Positions 34,101-46,798 are shown, numbered from the stretch's first letter. The stretch: 64,000 nt of DNA from Nannochloropsis salina CCMP1776 (GCA_004565275.1 SDOX01000014.1:104785-168784); one strand, 5' to 3'. Notes: a model not told the origin generated them from the sequence alone. Numbers and translations are program-made.

Positions 34101-36900
34101 TTCCTCTAGTATCGGTTTTTACATTTTTTTGTACGCATTTAAAGTATGGCAGGCTTAAGCCGAACCGGTGTATCATGTATCATGAGCATTGCCTCCACTC
34201 TTTCAGCGCCTCTCGTCTGCAACTTTCTGCAAACTCATTCTTGACCCCATTTCTCATGCACAGGCTTTCTCTTTACAACGGCTCCGTATGTTTCTGGACG
34301 CTTTTGCCGCTGCTTCCCCGGGCATTATTGCGCGTTCCTTCCTTCATCAGCATTTGGTGGTGAGTAGAGAGGATCTGAGAAGGAGGGGGTTAAAAGAGGG
34401 ACATGCAATGGGCAGGTAATAAAAGACGTTTTTGAACCAAGATTCTGACAGTACGCCTTAAGATCATCTTTAAGGCAACCTCCCTTCCTATCAAATCCCC
34501 CTCTTAATTGCTCTTCCTCTTTCTGTGTAAATACAGAAAGAAGATGAGGATCTCCTCCTCGGTCGCTTTCCTTTCTCCCTCGCCCTGACCGAGCATATGC
34601 AAGGTGTCGGCCTTCCTGTCAGCGTCGTCTGCTCTCCCCAGAGCCAAGCGTTTCTCCTCACAGGTACACCTTCTCATTTCTCTTAACCCCTACCCTAACC
34701 CTCCCTGTGTTGAGCGGTGCTCAGATTTCCTTTCATTTTCTTCTCTTTTCAGCCGCCAAGACTCTCGCGGAGGCATTACGCAATCTTTGTCACAATAAAG
34801 CTCGTCAACGGATGCGTCTGGAGGTGCTTTTTCAGGTACTGGTCGGCATAGGGAGCTCAGAGGGGATTCAGAGGGCGAAATATCAGACTGTGTATGATAA
34901 ATTGTCGATTTTCCCATAACTCTAGGATTTAGGTGTCTTGGAGGAGCAGGCAGAAATCTCGGACGCCGACTTCCGCGCCGCGCACCAGGTAAGGAGACAG
35001 GAAGCAAGGGATGCAGGAAGCAGAGAATTGCGGGTCTCGGAGGGTGATCGCCGTAGGAGTGTAAAGGGTTGAGTGAGAATTCCGATGAGGGGAGGCAGGT
35101 GGAGGGGTGTGGGACGAGAAGGTGGGATAGGAAGGGTGGGTGGACGAGTTTATACAGGAAAGAAATGAGAAATTTATTAGGAATTGAAAAAATAGAGAGC
35201 ATTGACCATTTCCCCCCTCCTCTTCATTGCCTAGCTCTCGGAAAACACGACCCCGTTCCTCTTGCAGTGGATCATGGAGGAAGCTCTCAGGTGCGTCTGT
35301 GACATTGGCTTTCTTTCTTATATTCGATATTTTACACATACACGCACGTATGTATAAATATATAAAGATGATATGCTAAAACATGTACATACATTTATAT
35401 ATACATATCTACATGAATGTACAGGCACATGCAATCGTACATTCAGCTGGGCTTCGAGCTGGATCTGTACGCGGCCACCGAGGCGGAAGAGATTTTGTGG
35501 TACTTGGACTGTTTATTGAGCGTCCGGTGAGGGTCCTAGGAGGAGGGACGACGATGCAAAATGGGGAGAAGGGGTGGGAGGGGGGTTGGTATGGGGACGG
35601 GAGGAGGGGGGTACGTGCAATGGACCGGAATTTATGGGCAGAAGCTAGTTAAATGCTGCTCATCTTCTATAATTTGCCTCTTCATCCTCTTTACTCATTT
35701 TTTTCTTTCCAGCCTCCAGATTTTGACGAGTTTAGAAAATCAGAGAGTAGAATTGGAAAACCTCCGGCGGCAGACGACTGCTGCTGTTTCCAGCGACAAG
35801 GAGAAGCAAGTAAAGAAAGAATCTAAGTCGGGAATCGGGACCGGCAAAGGGCGCGGGGGTGGGGGAAAGAAGAAGCAGAAGAACAAGGGAGCTAAGGGGA
35901 CCGAGGAGAAGAAGGGGGAGGAGGAAGCGGTGGCGGGAGGGCCAACGATCAGGCCAGACGATGACGCTTTGGCGGAGACGCAGGTATGATCCATTCAGTC
36001 GCGTAAACGAGTGCCCCTTACATGTCCCCTCATTGACCCCATAGGATCGGACCTATCTTCCCCTGGATTCTTCTCTATTTCTCCGCTTTCCACGGACTGA
36101 TATCGATATTTCGTTCAACAGTGTGCGCACCAAGCCTTAACTTTTTCAATTCCACTATGCTTGGACGCACACACGTCTGTGCCGTGCTTTCTAATCAGCT
36201 TTCTGTAATTTTTCTTCGGTACTCCCTCATTTACCCTCTGGTGTGGTTCCTTTGGCAACCACACCGATATGACGCCTCGTCCTTTTCAAATTTTGTTTGT
36301 TCCTCGCAGATCGCTCTCTCTATACACCGTCTGCTGGCTCGTGGTGGCCACTTGGCCCTGACTGGCCTTGGGCGGGCACGGGGGTCCTGGCCAATAGAGA
36401 TACCGCGCGCCCGGGCGGCAATCCGGTTCCATCATCGTTTCAAAGCCTTTGCTCCACTGCGTTACCCGGTACTAATGACCTACGACGATTTCCAGGCTGT
36501 GCATGACCAACGCAGGGAAGAGGGGGACGAAGAGGGTGCGTCTCTAACCAACGCAAAAGAGTGCTTTAAGGCAGTTAAGACCCTGGTAGAGCATGGCGTG
36601 CGCATCAAGAGTCATCTACAAGACGAGGAAGGGAAGGTGAATTTGAAAAATCTGGCACGTGCAGCCATATCCAACAGCGTGGCATTGGTGCAGGCGGAAG
36701 CCTCTTTGAGAGAAGTAGGGGAGAAAGGTGGTAACAGAATTGGAAAAGAAGATTCCAGGAACGGACTGAAGAAAGATGAAATTAGAGGAGCAGGAGTGGA
36801 ATGGAAGGAAATCGAGAGGCCAAGAAAGCGCGCGGAAGTGACTTTGTCTTTTGTTGCCCATCCTCAGGTGCCGGTCTTGGTTGTGAAGGTGATGGAGTAA
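31125..36900 (+). CDS. NAA35: NatC N-alpha-acetyltransferase auxiliary subunit NAA35/Mak10
   Basis: I could join 17 exons with consistent phases: 31125-31205, 31413-31538, 31770-31871, 32013-32106, 32374-32465, 32833-32943, 33108-33288, 33525-33715, 33882-34004, 34207-34359, 34537-34663, 34753-34835, 34926-34988, 35235-35290, 35425-35526, 35713-35983 and 36310-36900, giving 848 aa. Family hallmarks are LFEAMSALELMDPKMDESLL near the N-terminus, VAWYQGASLLDSLLLCLY, CHNKARQRMRLEVLF, and ELDLYAATEAEEILWYLDCL before a Lys-rich linker. Known role: large scaffold subunit of NatC (with NAA30 and NAA38), docking the catalytic subunit at the ribosome to acetylate ML-, MI- and MF-type N-termini. The last exon ends with a short hydrophobic motif, VPVLVVKVME, that is duplicated just downstream. 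The start is the first ATG with a good splice to exon 2. Confidence 0.93.
32231..32270 (+). repeat. (GGGA)n tract in a NAA35 intron
   Basis: A long GGGA/GGGAGG run in intron 4 of the NAA35 gene. Confidence 0.85.
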
Positions 36901-37004
36901 ACTGTTATGTTGTGAAGGTAATGGAACAACCATTGGATTGTAAAGGTGAAGTAATAAAGTGTAATCCTCAGGCGCCGGTCTTGGTTGTGAAGGTGATGAT
37001 ATAA
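36864..37004 (+). repeat. Duplicated 3'-terminal segment of NAA35
   Basis: A ~35-base segment beginning CCTCAGGTGCCGGTC and ending in a stop occurs at about 36864-36900 and again at about 36967-37004 (as CCTCAGGCGCCGGTC). Both copies code PVLVVKVM followed by one residue and TAA, and both follow a possible CAG acceptor. A shorter partial echo (TTGTGAAGGTAATGGA) lies between them. Confidence 0.8.
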
Positions 37005-37219
37005 ACGTCAGTTAAGACGCAGGCTTTCTGCGTTTGTCTCAATACAAGGTCACAGGAAGATCATCGTGTACATAGTAGAAATACCCCGGAAGTGTTTTTG
37101 TAAATTGTACACATGAAGTCAGGACATAGGAGGGGGAAAAAAAGTCTGATGTCGTCAACTTTACTGGCACGTTTACGAATATTATTTTTTGGTTTTGAGG
37201 GTACTATCACATCATTCCT
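36901..37219. other. Intergenic between convergent NAA35 and DUF707 genes
   Basis: Holds the second copy of the NAA35 terminal segment and then AT-rich 3' flanking sequence of both genes. No gene seen. Confidence 0.5.
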
Positions 37220-39156
37220 CTAAGATCTTCTTATTTCTTGCTTCCGAGTTTGCGCCAACATGCGCGCATCTTTCGCCCGCCTCGCCTCCTCTTGCATCTT
37301 CCTTCTTTCTCTTACGTCGATAACGGGCTTCGACACCCCGTCCACCCACCTCTCTGCGGGCAAAGGCAAAGATCTAAACGTGCGGAACTGGGCTGCACTC
37401 CTTTGAAAAGGGCTTCGAAGAAGCTTGTCCATCCGCTTCCCGTACCGTTCCCATTCTTTGAAGCCATACTCATAGTATTTCTTGCCCCGATACGACGATT
37501 CGCTCGCAGTTTTCCCGTTTAAATGCTCAATCGGGAACACGTCGATAACGCTGCAGACGCTTTCAACAGGATATCCACAAACTTCATGTAGGTACTGACA
37601 CCAGCAAGCGTCTGGCCCCCAACCACTCACAGCATCTGCATCTATCATCTCCCAGTAGCAAGCGTAGGCCTGGTTCAAAGAAATTAGAGAAGCCAGGGGG
37701 GAAAGGGTAGCGATAAGGATAAGAAGATGAAAATGCAAGATTGAACTCTCTCGCTAATGGTTACAGGCATTGTTTGCGTCGAATGGTTTCTTTTCATTCT
37801 TCCTCCCTTCCTACCTCCTGCGAGACCGAGTAGAGCGGCCCATTTTCCACCACGCTGGTGACACGATAGAGCGTGTCGTTGTGCTCTCGGCAGATGTCGT
37901 GGTCGCTGGAGCGCCCAGCCTGTCGAGTGAAAAGAAATAAGAGAAGCGAAAATCGGGAATACTGAGCAGGGCGGCTTCTTCTCTATCCCCTTTCATCTTC
38001 AAGGTCCCTCCTCGTATCCACGCTCCACATAGAATGGAATAGGACCAACACGTGGATCGGTGCCTTTCCGATTCCCTCCTTTCCACGTTGCTCTTCCTCG
38101 ACCCCAAGTACCTTAATTATGGCGGGTTGGGCTATGAGAAGGCCATGGTCGGAGAGGAAGTTCTCGTATTGGGTCAGATTGAAAGGGCGGGAGGGTGGGG
38201 AACCGGCATCCGAGTCGACAAAGTGCACGTATCTGCGAGGGGAAAGACGACCAGAAACGCTTGAGAATGGTTGCTTCCTTCTTATTTTCTTTCAAGCTGA
38301 CTCATCTCTTACCTGTAGCCCCTCACCAACCACGGCGTGGCAAAGCGCTTATAGAACCAAAACTTTGCCTGCTGCTGCCCCGTGATGGCTACTGCGTGCT
38401 TATACCAGTCGAACCTAGAGCAAAAGGAAGGAGGCCAGACGCGTATGAGTGATTCGTCGCCGTTTCGTTGCAGTCCATATCTTTTGCCTGGTATGAGGGA
38501 GACAAGAGGGGAAAAGGGATGGCGGAAAGAGAGCCATACCTATTCCACTCCGAGGAGGAATCGTCATAGTGCATCAAGACGTAGTCAAAATGCTCAAAAC
38601 CCCACGACCGCACCAGGTTGTCGATATTTTCCATCGCGCTTCTTCCCGCTGTGAAGATGACGAGACTCCGGAAGCTGGAGTCTTCCTCTTCGTAAGGAAA
38701 GAACATATCCCGGTTGGGAAAATAATTGAAACCTCGTTCATCCCAGACGCTCCCCCGGGGGCCCACGCATTCGCCAGGACGGCGTCGGCCAAGATGAGGC
38801 TTGGAAGAGGGAATGGCAGGATAAGACGGACAAGGCTCTCGTAGAGGAACGGAGGAGCAAGGAGAAAGCGACGGGTCAGAAGAGGAGCTATTCAGGTCGG
38901 CTGTCTTTGGGGCGACCGCTTCCACCGACGATAAGGTTTTGTCAACGCCGTCAACTTTGATATTTGCCGTACTTTCCCTGGTATGGTTTTTGTCTCTGGA
39001 TTCTTCTCTACCAGCTTGTAACCCGCGTTGATAAGCTTTTGATGCTTCTTCCCAAAGCTCCTTCTCTGTGATGATTCTGGTCTGGGGCGGGTGTTGGAGT
39101 GCAGGACTGTCCTTCTGAAGAGAGGGGAAGAAACAGGGAAAAGCAGAAGCTGGCAT
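37220..39156 (-). CDS. DUF707 family (glycosyltransferase-like) protein, probably Golgi membrane-anchored
   Basis: Several exons join into a DUF707-type domain: SLVIFTAGRSAMENIDNLVR, FDYVLMHYDDSSSEWNRYG, then an exon reading WYKHAVAITGQQQAKFWFYK, then VHFVDSDAGSPPSRPFNLTQ with a DxD-like DSDAG, then GLLIAQPAIIK, GRSSDHDICREHNDTLYRVT, VVENGPLYSVSQEAYACYWE and MIDADAVSGWGPDACWCQYL. These match the family order (acceptor-site WDED-like motif, the SQPAL-like segment, the final WGLD-like segment). The tail is basic and Arg/Lys-rich. The ATG at 39156 is the only one in the first clear exon. An upstream exon at about 39447-39309 (KLLTLGKCVVCITALLWLLG, then ELARELEE and a GTAAAG donor) looks like a type II membrane anchor, but I could not find its start codon. 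The enzymatic activity of DUF707 proteins is not established. Confidence 0.78.
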
Positions 39157-40162
39157 CGGCACAGAAGCATTTTAATGTCCTGCTTCCTGTTTTCATCGTA
39201 ATAGACCATCACGTTCGGCGAGTTTCTCCGTTTATGTCACCACTTCATGAGTCCTGTCTTCAATTTGGGGGGGCAACACGCTTGCCTGCCGTCTTTTCTT
39301 TACCTCTTCTAGCTCGCGAGCCAGCTCTTGGGGTGAATTCCGACCCAACGGACGACCAAGCAGCCATAAAAGTGCCGTAATACAGACGACGCACTTTCCC
39401 AAAGTCAAAAGTTTCTTTACATTTAGAGGTCCCAGATCAGACAGGTGCAAGGCGGGTTAGCAAAAAGAAAATATTCTTACCACCCCAGAACCACCCTACT
39501 TACATGCGATAATTTTCGAATAAACCCTCCATGCCGAGGATGCCATCGGTTTCTACGAGATATTGCTACCATATGTCATATGGCTATAGATAGAAGCCGC
39601 CTGCATAGAGAATGAGATGACAAGAAAGAAGAGTCGATAAGGCTACGTGATGACGATAGGCAAAAGCGAGACGAGTAAAACTAATACGGGTGATAGCTCC
39701 CATCATTATCATCCTGTGGAATATCTCGAGCATCTTATCAACTCGCGATCAGAAATAGTCGCGGGCGATAACATATTGACATAATGGAACTGGCATGTTG
39801 GTGGTTGGGCTCATATCACGCTTGGGATCTTGTAGTAGGTATGGGCCATGGGCCTGATGCCGTTGATCGTCATTCGCGCCTCTTGGCCTCATTATTGTCG
39901 AGCTATAGATGAGCAAACCGATGGATATGACATACTTAATCACATGAAAGAGGCTTCATATAAATATATGTACTCATCTTTGCCTCATTACCATGGTAAG
40001 GTCTTTGTTGGGTGAGTACCGTGACAGCCCTGTACTTCGGCCCATGCGCGGGTCGTCTCTTTGAACCATGGGACGTGACTTCCTGTATTCACCCTTTTAA
40101 CTTTTTATTCTCTGCCTTCAATTTGGTGTAAAAATACAATTTACAGGTCATTCATTTTTAAA
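39157..40162. promoter_or_regulatory. Divergent 5' region, DUF707 gene / kinesin gene
   Basis: The first ~290 bp probably hold the membrane-anchor exon and first intron of the DUF707 gene. The remaining ~700 bp is AT-rich with no coding frame and should contain both promoters. No defined element recognised. Confidence 0.4.
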
Positions 40163-43100
40163 ATGCCGTCACCAAGACCTCCTCGACATCGGCGTCCTTC
40201 TTCTGTTAGAAACATTATCGACTATCCATCTAGCCCCGCAAAATCACCACGAGGCGTGAGCTGTCGCGCAGCACGCTCATCTCTGTCGGTAGGCGAGACC
40301 TCCTCGCAGGCTTTCAAGTCCAACCTGTCTAAACATCAAAATGCCCTCAAGGATGAGCAGGGAGAAAGCAGAAGAGAATGGCCGAAAGACAGCGAGACGG
40401 AGCACGAGAATCATGCAGAGCAAAAGCAGCCGGGCAAAAGAATGACCTGGCGTGTAGAAACGTTTTGTCGGTATGTACTTGTCAATAGATCTATCAAGGT
40501 CAGAGCCTTTACACACACTAATATGTCATCCCCTACAATAGTGTCAAGCCCCATTTAACGCCATCTTCCCCCCCGGCTAAGTGTCTACGGTCGATCCCAT
40601 ACGAGCTACGACAGGGACAGGGCCGTACGTATATTCATTGCTGGAGGGGGCTGATCCGAGATAGAATAGCGAATCATGGTGTATACATTTCTTTGTCGTC
40701 ATAAATTTCTTATGCTTTCCTCCCTCTAGCGCTTGGTAGCGATCCTCCGTACAGAAGCCTGCGTATGGGATGTGCCGAAAGCAGCGCAGGTGCCCTATTA
40801 TGGAATACTCGCCGACAAGAGATAGATTTCGATTTCACAGAGGTAAGCGACCATCGAATATATTCTAACGAGGGTCTTATACTCCACAAAATTTTACAGG
40901 TTGAAGAGGGGTTGGTCTGCATCTTGGTACCACTCCTTTGTATCTTGTCTTATGCATCCCATCTTCGACCCCCTTTCAATTCAGGTTTTTCCCCCAGCGG
41001 TCGCCCAAGAGGAAATATACGACCGAGCAGCTAAAAGGGTGGTAGACTCCGTCCTTCAAGGCTACAACGGAACAATTTTTGCCTGTAAGTAGCCTCCTCA
41101 TAGAGCACTCGTTTTGTTCCTCCTTCTTTTTCCTTCCCTTTTTTGTTCTTCGATCCGCCCTCCCTATCTTTTTCCTCCCTCATATTATCTTTCCTCTCTG
41201 CTCAGTGCTGCATTCTTATGTGTATTGTTTTCCCGTTAATTTTTCATTGACAACGTTTCAAAGCAGTGCCTTGCCTCATGTAGGCGCATGACCACCAGCC
41301 TCTTAGTCGTCTTCTTGCTCTTCTAGGTCTTACAAATCTCAAGCCATACGGTCCCTCTGATATAATTATTGTCATGGGAGATTTTCTCGCTCCTTATGTG
41401 CAACCTGATCATTCCACACTTGTCTGATTTAGACGGACAGACAGGCTCCGGCAAGACCTTCACCATGACAGGAGGTGACTCCTTTCAGGAGCGCGGTCTC
41501 ATCCCGCGCGCCATAAGTGACGTTTACGAGTCCATTGGAGGGACTCCAGACCGAAAATTCAAGGTACTGGTTTGCTTCGCATCCGCCGTGATTCTATAAC
41601 GTGAAATTTTTCGCCTGTGGAACCTAAGAATGGCTTTGGCAATGGACATCGTACACACAGTTGATAAGATCGAGCGTCCCGTGACTTTGCTCCTCCTTGA
41701 ACCCTGGCTCTCCCATACCCTTTCTTTTGCACAAGGACAACTGAGAGCGCGACCTGCTGGTAACTCGATTCACACTGATTCCATTTACCCTCCCTCTTTG
41801 TGCCCGCAAGGTCCTCATCTCCTACATGGAGATCTACAAGGAGAGCGTCTATGATCTGTTGGACGTCGGCACCCGCAATAAGCCTTTGGAGGACTGGACA
41901 AAGGTATGTTCACGCCTGCGCCATTCGCTTACATCCCCTGCGCCCCGTTTCTCTCCTGCATTCGTTCCTGAATGGATTCGAGTGCTCAACAATCCTTCCA
42001 TTCCCCCCCTTCTTTTCCCTCTCCTCTTGGCATGGCAAGGTACTGATGATGGACGACGAAGACGGAGAAATGCACCTCCGGCACCTAAAGCTTTACGAAG
42101 CTGCATCTGAGGAGGATGCTCTCAACCTTCTTTTCATGGGGAACTGGAACAGAATAACAAGCGAGACACCAATGTAAGTCGTAGGGTCAAGAGAGAGCAG
42201 AAGGGACGAAAAACGGTATCAAAGGTGACATCTATCTCTAATATCAACACGGGAAACGTCCTGATCACGACTCATTCAAACTCAACGAGGGCCTAGGAAT
42301 GAGGCAAGCACTCGCTCGCATTGCATCTTCACCATCCGCGTGCAGTCTGACCCCTTATTACCAGGCACGGCGGGAGGAGAAAGGAAGGAAGGGGAGGGAA
42401 GGCGGAAGTAAAAAGGCCATGGGTTATGTCTTCGAAGGTATTTTCTCTATTTTCGCTCAATTCTAACCTTGTTCAAATCTTCATGGCTCACAATGTATTT
42501 CCAGGAGTGACCGGTCATCCGTCGAAATCCACGTTTGGAAAGCTGAACCTCGTCGATCTTGCAGGCAGGCGTCGTTTTTCCCCTATCGTATTGTATCGAC
42601 TTTTCCTTTTTTCTACTATCTAGAGTTCTCGCAATTGTCTTTCACTTCTTGCGTCTCTTGCTGCATTTTGTCTCTGTATATTTTTTGAGTGCTTCTTCCC
42701 ATGCTTTCTTCCCTGTTCTTCTCCAGTCTTGGCTGATTTCGCGCTAATTCCTTGCCCCTCCTATCTACCTTCATCTAATTGACAGGTTCGGAGCGTCTGT
42801 TCAAGACGAATGCGGGTCATACAAGTAACAGCATCGCAAACGGAAGTTTCGCGAGCAACAACACCCGCATGGAAGGCAAATATATCAATCTTTCCCTGCA
42901 CTACCTTGAGCAAGTAATTGTCGCTTTGCAAGAGAAAGGTTGGACTTCACTCTTTTTCTCCTCTCCTAAGCGTTGCTCTTTTTTCTCCCCCTACGTATCT
43001 CATATTTTTTTTCATGCTTATCTACGGTACAGCCCGACGGCAGAAAGATGAAGACGAAGAAAATACAAACCGGCTAAGTGCCCCTAAGCTCGGGCGTGGA

Positions 43101-44468
43101 TCGTCGTCCTCCTCTTCTACAGGAGGCCAATCGTCTTACCATATTCCTTACCGAAACAGCGTCATGACGTCAATCCTGCGCGATTCGCTCGGTGGTAACT
43201 GTAGAACGGTTTTCGTCGTTACCCTGAATTCGGTAATTTCCCCGCCGGACACTCGCCTGATATATATCTGTGTGTTTCGTTATCTGTTTCTTATGATATC
43301 CACCTGGCATGTCCCTCCCTTCTCCACGTATAAATTCCATCTCCCCTCCCCCCCCCCCAGGAAATGGATCATCTCGAAGAGTCCCTTTCAACTTGTCGCT
43401 TTGCGCAACGCTGTGCTCAGCTGTCCATGGACGTGCTCGTGAACGAAGAAATCGACCCTTACCATCTAAGCGCCTCCCTCCAAGCTGAGGTACAATATTA
43501 TTTTACACTTTAAAAAATATATCTCGTCGATGAGGTTTCATTCATCGGTGTCTCATCTCATCCCCTACTGCATTGGAAGTAATTACATTTTTTTCCCTCC
43601 AGCCGTAAGCCTTTTTGCATTGAAATTTTCAATACCCCATATGGCTCGTGAGGGACGCCGTCATCTCTCGTTTCACGGAGCACCCCAATAACCCAACAGG
43701 TTGCAAGTCTACGACGAAAAGTAGCCAGCCATGAAGAGGCTTTAAAAAAGGCTCATGCTATAGCTGGTATGTTAATCACGCTATTGATGTAAAATTCATA
43801 ATATTTCATTCCTCGGGTTTTCATTTCCTTTCTCCTATGCTGTCGTCTTCAGAAAAAGAGGAGGCAAGAAATTCCTGGCGGGCCTTGAGCGAGCAGGAAA
43901 AAAATCTGTGTCACGATGTTGTCCAGGATTTTATTCAGGTACTTTCCTATAAATTTTATTCCCTCGAACAAAGATTTGGCTTTCATTTGTAACGATATGC
44001 ACTTTTCACGTTCCCGTTCTTCCGCCTTACTCCTCATAGGCCGCCTCTTCTCCCGTTGCTTTCCCGCCTTCCTCTTCGGGTGCTTCTTGCGTCCCTTCTG
44101 CTTATCAATGGATCTACACACTAAGTCGTCCATTGGTTGCTCATTGTGCTCAGCTGCTTCTTCTTCGCGGAGAGTCTATGCGCGAGGGAGGAATAAAAGA
44201 AGGGGCTACGGAAGGCAAGAAAAGCGCAAGCGTCACCATGTAAGAAAATATCGGAAATTACTTGTGGAGGCATTGTAGGATTGTGAAAGCGAGAGGCCAA
44301 AATGTGTGCAAAAGAAATGGAGGTCCACATTAATTTGATCTTTTCCCACATGTATAAACTTTCCCAGTCACCAACCTCCTAATTTGGAGCACGAAAACGA
44401 CGGCATGCTACGCCACCCTTACTATAATCATCGTCAACAACATCAACATCATCATCATCATCATCATC

Positions 44469-44517
<49 letters not shown>

Positions 44518-46798
44518 TCAATATTGCGACCCCTCTTTTCCCGTAAAGGAATCATCCTATAATGCCCCGGAGGAAGAAGGACCACCTCTGCATGTACGTT
44601 GCATTATGATCCCTCTGCATACCTCAAATCATACTCACTTTACCTCTCCTCCATGCCGATAGGGGTCATCAAGTCAGCATCGCCCGCAATCACCTTGTGC
44701 GACGCCCGTCTTACAGGCCATCACTGCTGCTCCTATTCAAAGCAAGCAGAAGGGACGAAAGCCTGAAGCTGGTAATATTGATAGGGGAGTCAAAGAGCGC
44801 CTTCAGCAGGGGCAGATCTTTTTCAAGCTGGGCCGGGGAGGGAAAAGGCACGAAAGGTTTCTTTGGGTGTCTCCTGACATGGCGTCCTTACGATGGCGAA
44901 AATTAGGGAGGAGAGGAGGGGGAGATGGTCGGAGAGACGGGAGTAAGCAAGAAGCCCTCTCTCCGACTCCGGTATCTACGTCACTGCCCTTCGCGGAATG
45001 CCAGCGCGTCGTCGTGGGGCGAGACTCCGGCAGCCCAGAGAAGGGCGCATCAAAGAATAGGGACGGAAGCGCCTGTTTCACTCTGTACAGCCACGATCGA
45101 TACGTGACGTTTGAGGCCCCCCGGGGCTCGCAAAGAGAACTTTTGCGCGACGCGTGGGTGGCATCCCTGGCTCATATGATCCATCGTACACAAGGGCTGA
45201 CCACATCTCGTGACGTTCACAGCATGTCCCACGAGCACATGTTTGGGAAAACTAGAAGTGGTGTTGAATCGGGGCCTTCCATCTTGCCAGAATCATTTGC
45301 GCAGTCCGAGATGTACGACCATCCCACGGGATACAAGGATGCCGAGTCGCACCGCCAGTTGCGTTCTCAGGGGGAGGAACAATGCAAGGTAAAAGAAGAG
45401 ACCCCTGTATCTGCCCAAGAATTGCCGTACCACCGAGAGGGGAGATCTCCACGCGTGCAGGAATATCCAAGCATGCCATCGGCCTTTTGGGCAAGTCACA
45501 TACAAGAGCCAACGAGGTATATATACCCAGCAATGTCTGAGATTCCTGCGCCTGCGTCCTTCACGCATGCCCAGCATTCCCTCGACCGCCAGAATTTTTG
45601 TCACCCTCATTCGCATCAACAGCGGCACAGTCGAGAGGCTCTGCTCCATCGCTCTCTTTCAGGTTCAAATGCGTTCCTGGCAGACCAATCGACGCAAGGA
45701 GATGACCAGGAAGCTCCCCGGCAGAGCTATCCGGACCAGACTGACTCGTCGTTCCGCAGCTTCACCACGCCCCAGTGCAAAATGGGTTCCCGGAGAGATA
45801 ATGAACAGCAGTCAGCAGTCAGCAGCAACAGCAGGACCGTCCACAGCAGCGAAGATCGATATCGAGTGCCGTCGGAAGCTTCTAGCCATCCAATCTATCC
45901 TCCCCTGGCAGCCACACATCCTGCTTTGATGCAGAGTAACATGCAGCGCTCAGGTTCACAAATACCCCTTAAGAAAGGCGCACAAGCAGAACGCCAGGGG
46001 TCAGGAGAGGTCAATCTTCATCCCTCCTTGATAGCTCTGTCAACGGAAGTCCTTCCGCACGAGCATGAAAGAGCCGGAGTAGCCGCAAGGCAAGGGGTTG
46101 AAGAAAGCAGCATTCAACCTGTGGGAGAAGGACGTGAGTGGGGAAGGAGCAGCAGGGAAGGTACATTGTCGTGCGAGGGAAACGGGTATCCCATCTACCC
46201 TCCACCACGTCCAAATGCCTTTACCACCTTGTTCGCGCACACGGGTTCCTTGCCCAAAGGCCCGTCACCCAAATTTTCTTCCTCCCCTCAACTTTCTTCC
46301 ACGTCACGTCGTCACCACACTCTCTCCGGAAGCGCCCCCTCTCCCTCCTCAGCCTACCCGCACTGTTCCCCTTCGCAGCCCCCAGATGTAGAATTGTCCT
46401 CCCCCCCTTCGCTTCCTCGAGAAGAGAAGGCCTTCACTGCTTCTGCTGAGAAAGGATTGTACAGTACGAAGACTGCCCTGGTCCCTGCTTATGCTTCTCC
46501 CTCATCCTTCCGCTCCCCCTCCTCTGCATCCTTCTATTCCGCATTCAAGCGCGGCGGTAGTCGTTCACAATCCCAACCAAGCACGCATGAAACCGTAAAT
46601 TCCCGCCAGAACACTTCCTCTTCCTTCGTCACCTCCATCATGGTCGCCTTGGGCGGACGTAGGAAGGAAGAAATGAGGGCAGAGGCGCATGTTTCTCATA
46701 CACCAGAAAGGGAGAAGAATTCGGGGAGCTACGCAGCGCAGGGTATGTTGAAACGCACAGCCAGCATCAACCAGCAGGCACGCCTAGCCATGTATTGA
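40163..46798 (+). CDS. Kinesin-9 family motor (KIF6-like) with C-terminal PH-like domain
   Basis: Starts at the ATG after an AT-rich leader and runs through about 14 short introns. After ~90 disordered residues comes the motor: MTWRVETFCRVKPHLTP, QEEIYDRAAKRVVDSVLQGY, P-loop GQTGSGKTFTMTGG, VLISYMEIYKESVYDLLD, switch I as NEASTRSHCIFTIRV, switch II as KLNLVDLAGSER, YINLSLHYLEQVIVAL, IPYRNSVMTSILRDSLGGNC and the neck LEESLSTCRFAQRCAQLS. The motor resembles KIF6 most, including PLEDWTKV and ALNLLFMGNWNRITSETPM. A coiled coil (VASLRRKVASHEEALKKAHA), a His/Gln tract and then a PH_12-like domain follow: RLQQGQIFFKLGRGGKRHER, FLWVSPDMASLRWRKLG, CFTLYSHDRYVTFEAP, RDAWVASLAHMIH. The last ~550 residues are Ser/Pro/Gln-rich and disordered, ending QQARLAMY. 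Kinesin-9 motors are mostly axonemal; a PH domain suggests membrane or lipid contact. Motor certain; PH assignment likely. Confidence 0.9.
44445..44515 (+). repeat. ATC/CAT and CAA microsatellites coding poly-His and poly-Gln
   Basis: About eight CAT units directly followed by about sixteen CAA units in one kinesin exon, coding a His run then a Gln run between the coiled coil and the PH-like domain. Confidence 0.9.

Noticed and set aside
34686-34702. CCCTACCCTAACCCTCCC in a NAA35 intron, another telomere-like snippet
   Set aside because: Degenerate and short; better explained as part of the CCCT-rich background and polypyrimidine tract.
44379-44585. Minus-strand frame with poly-Val and poly-Asp
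   Set aside because: Antisense reading of the CAT/CAA microsatellite in the kinesin exon.
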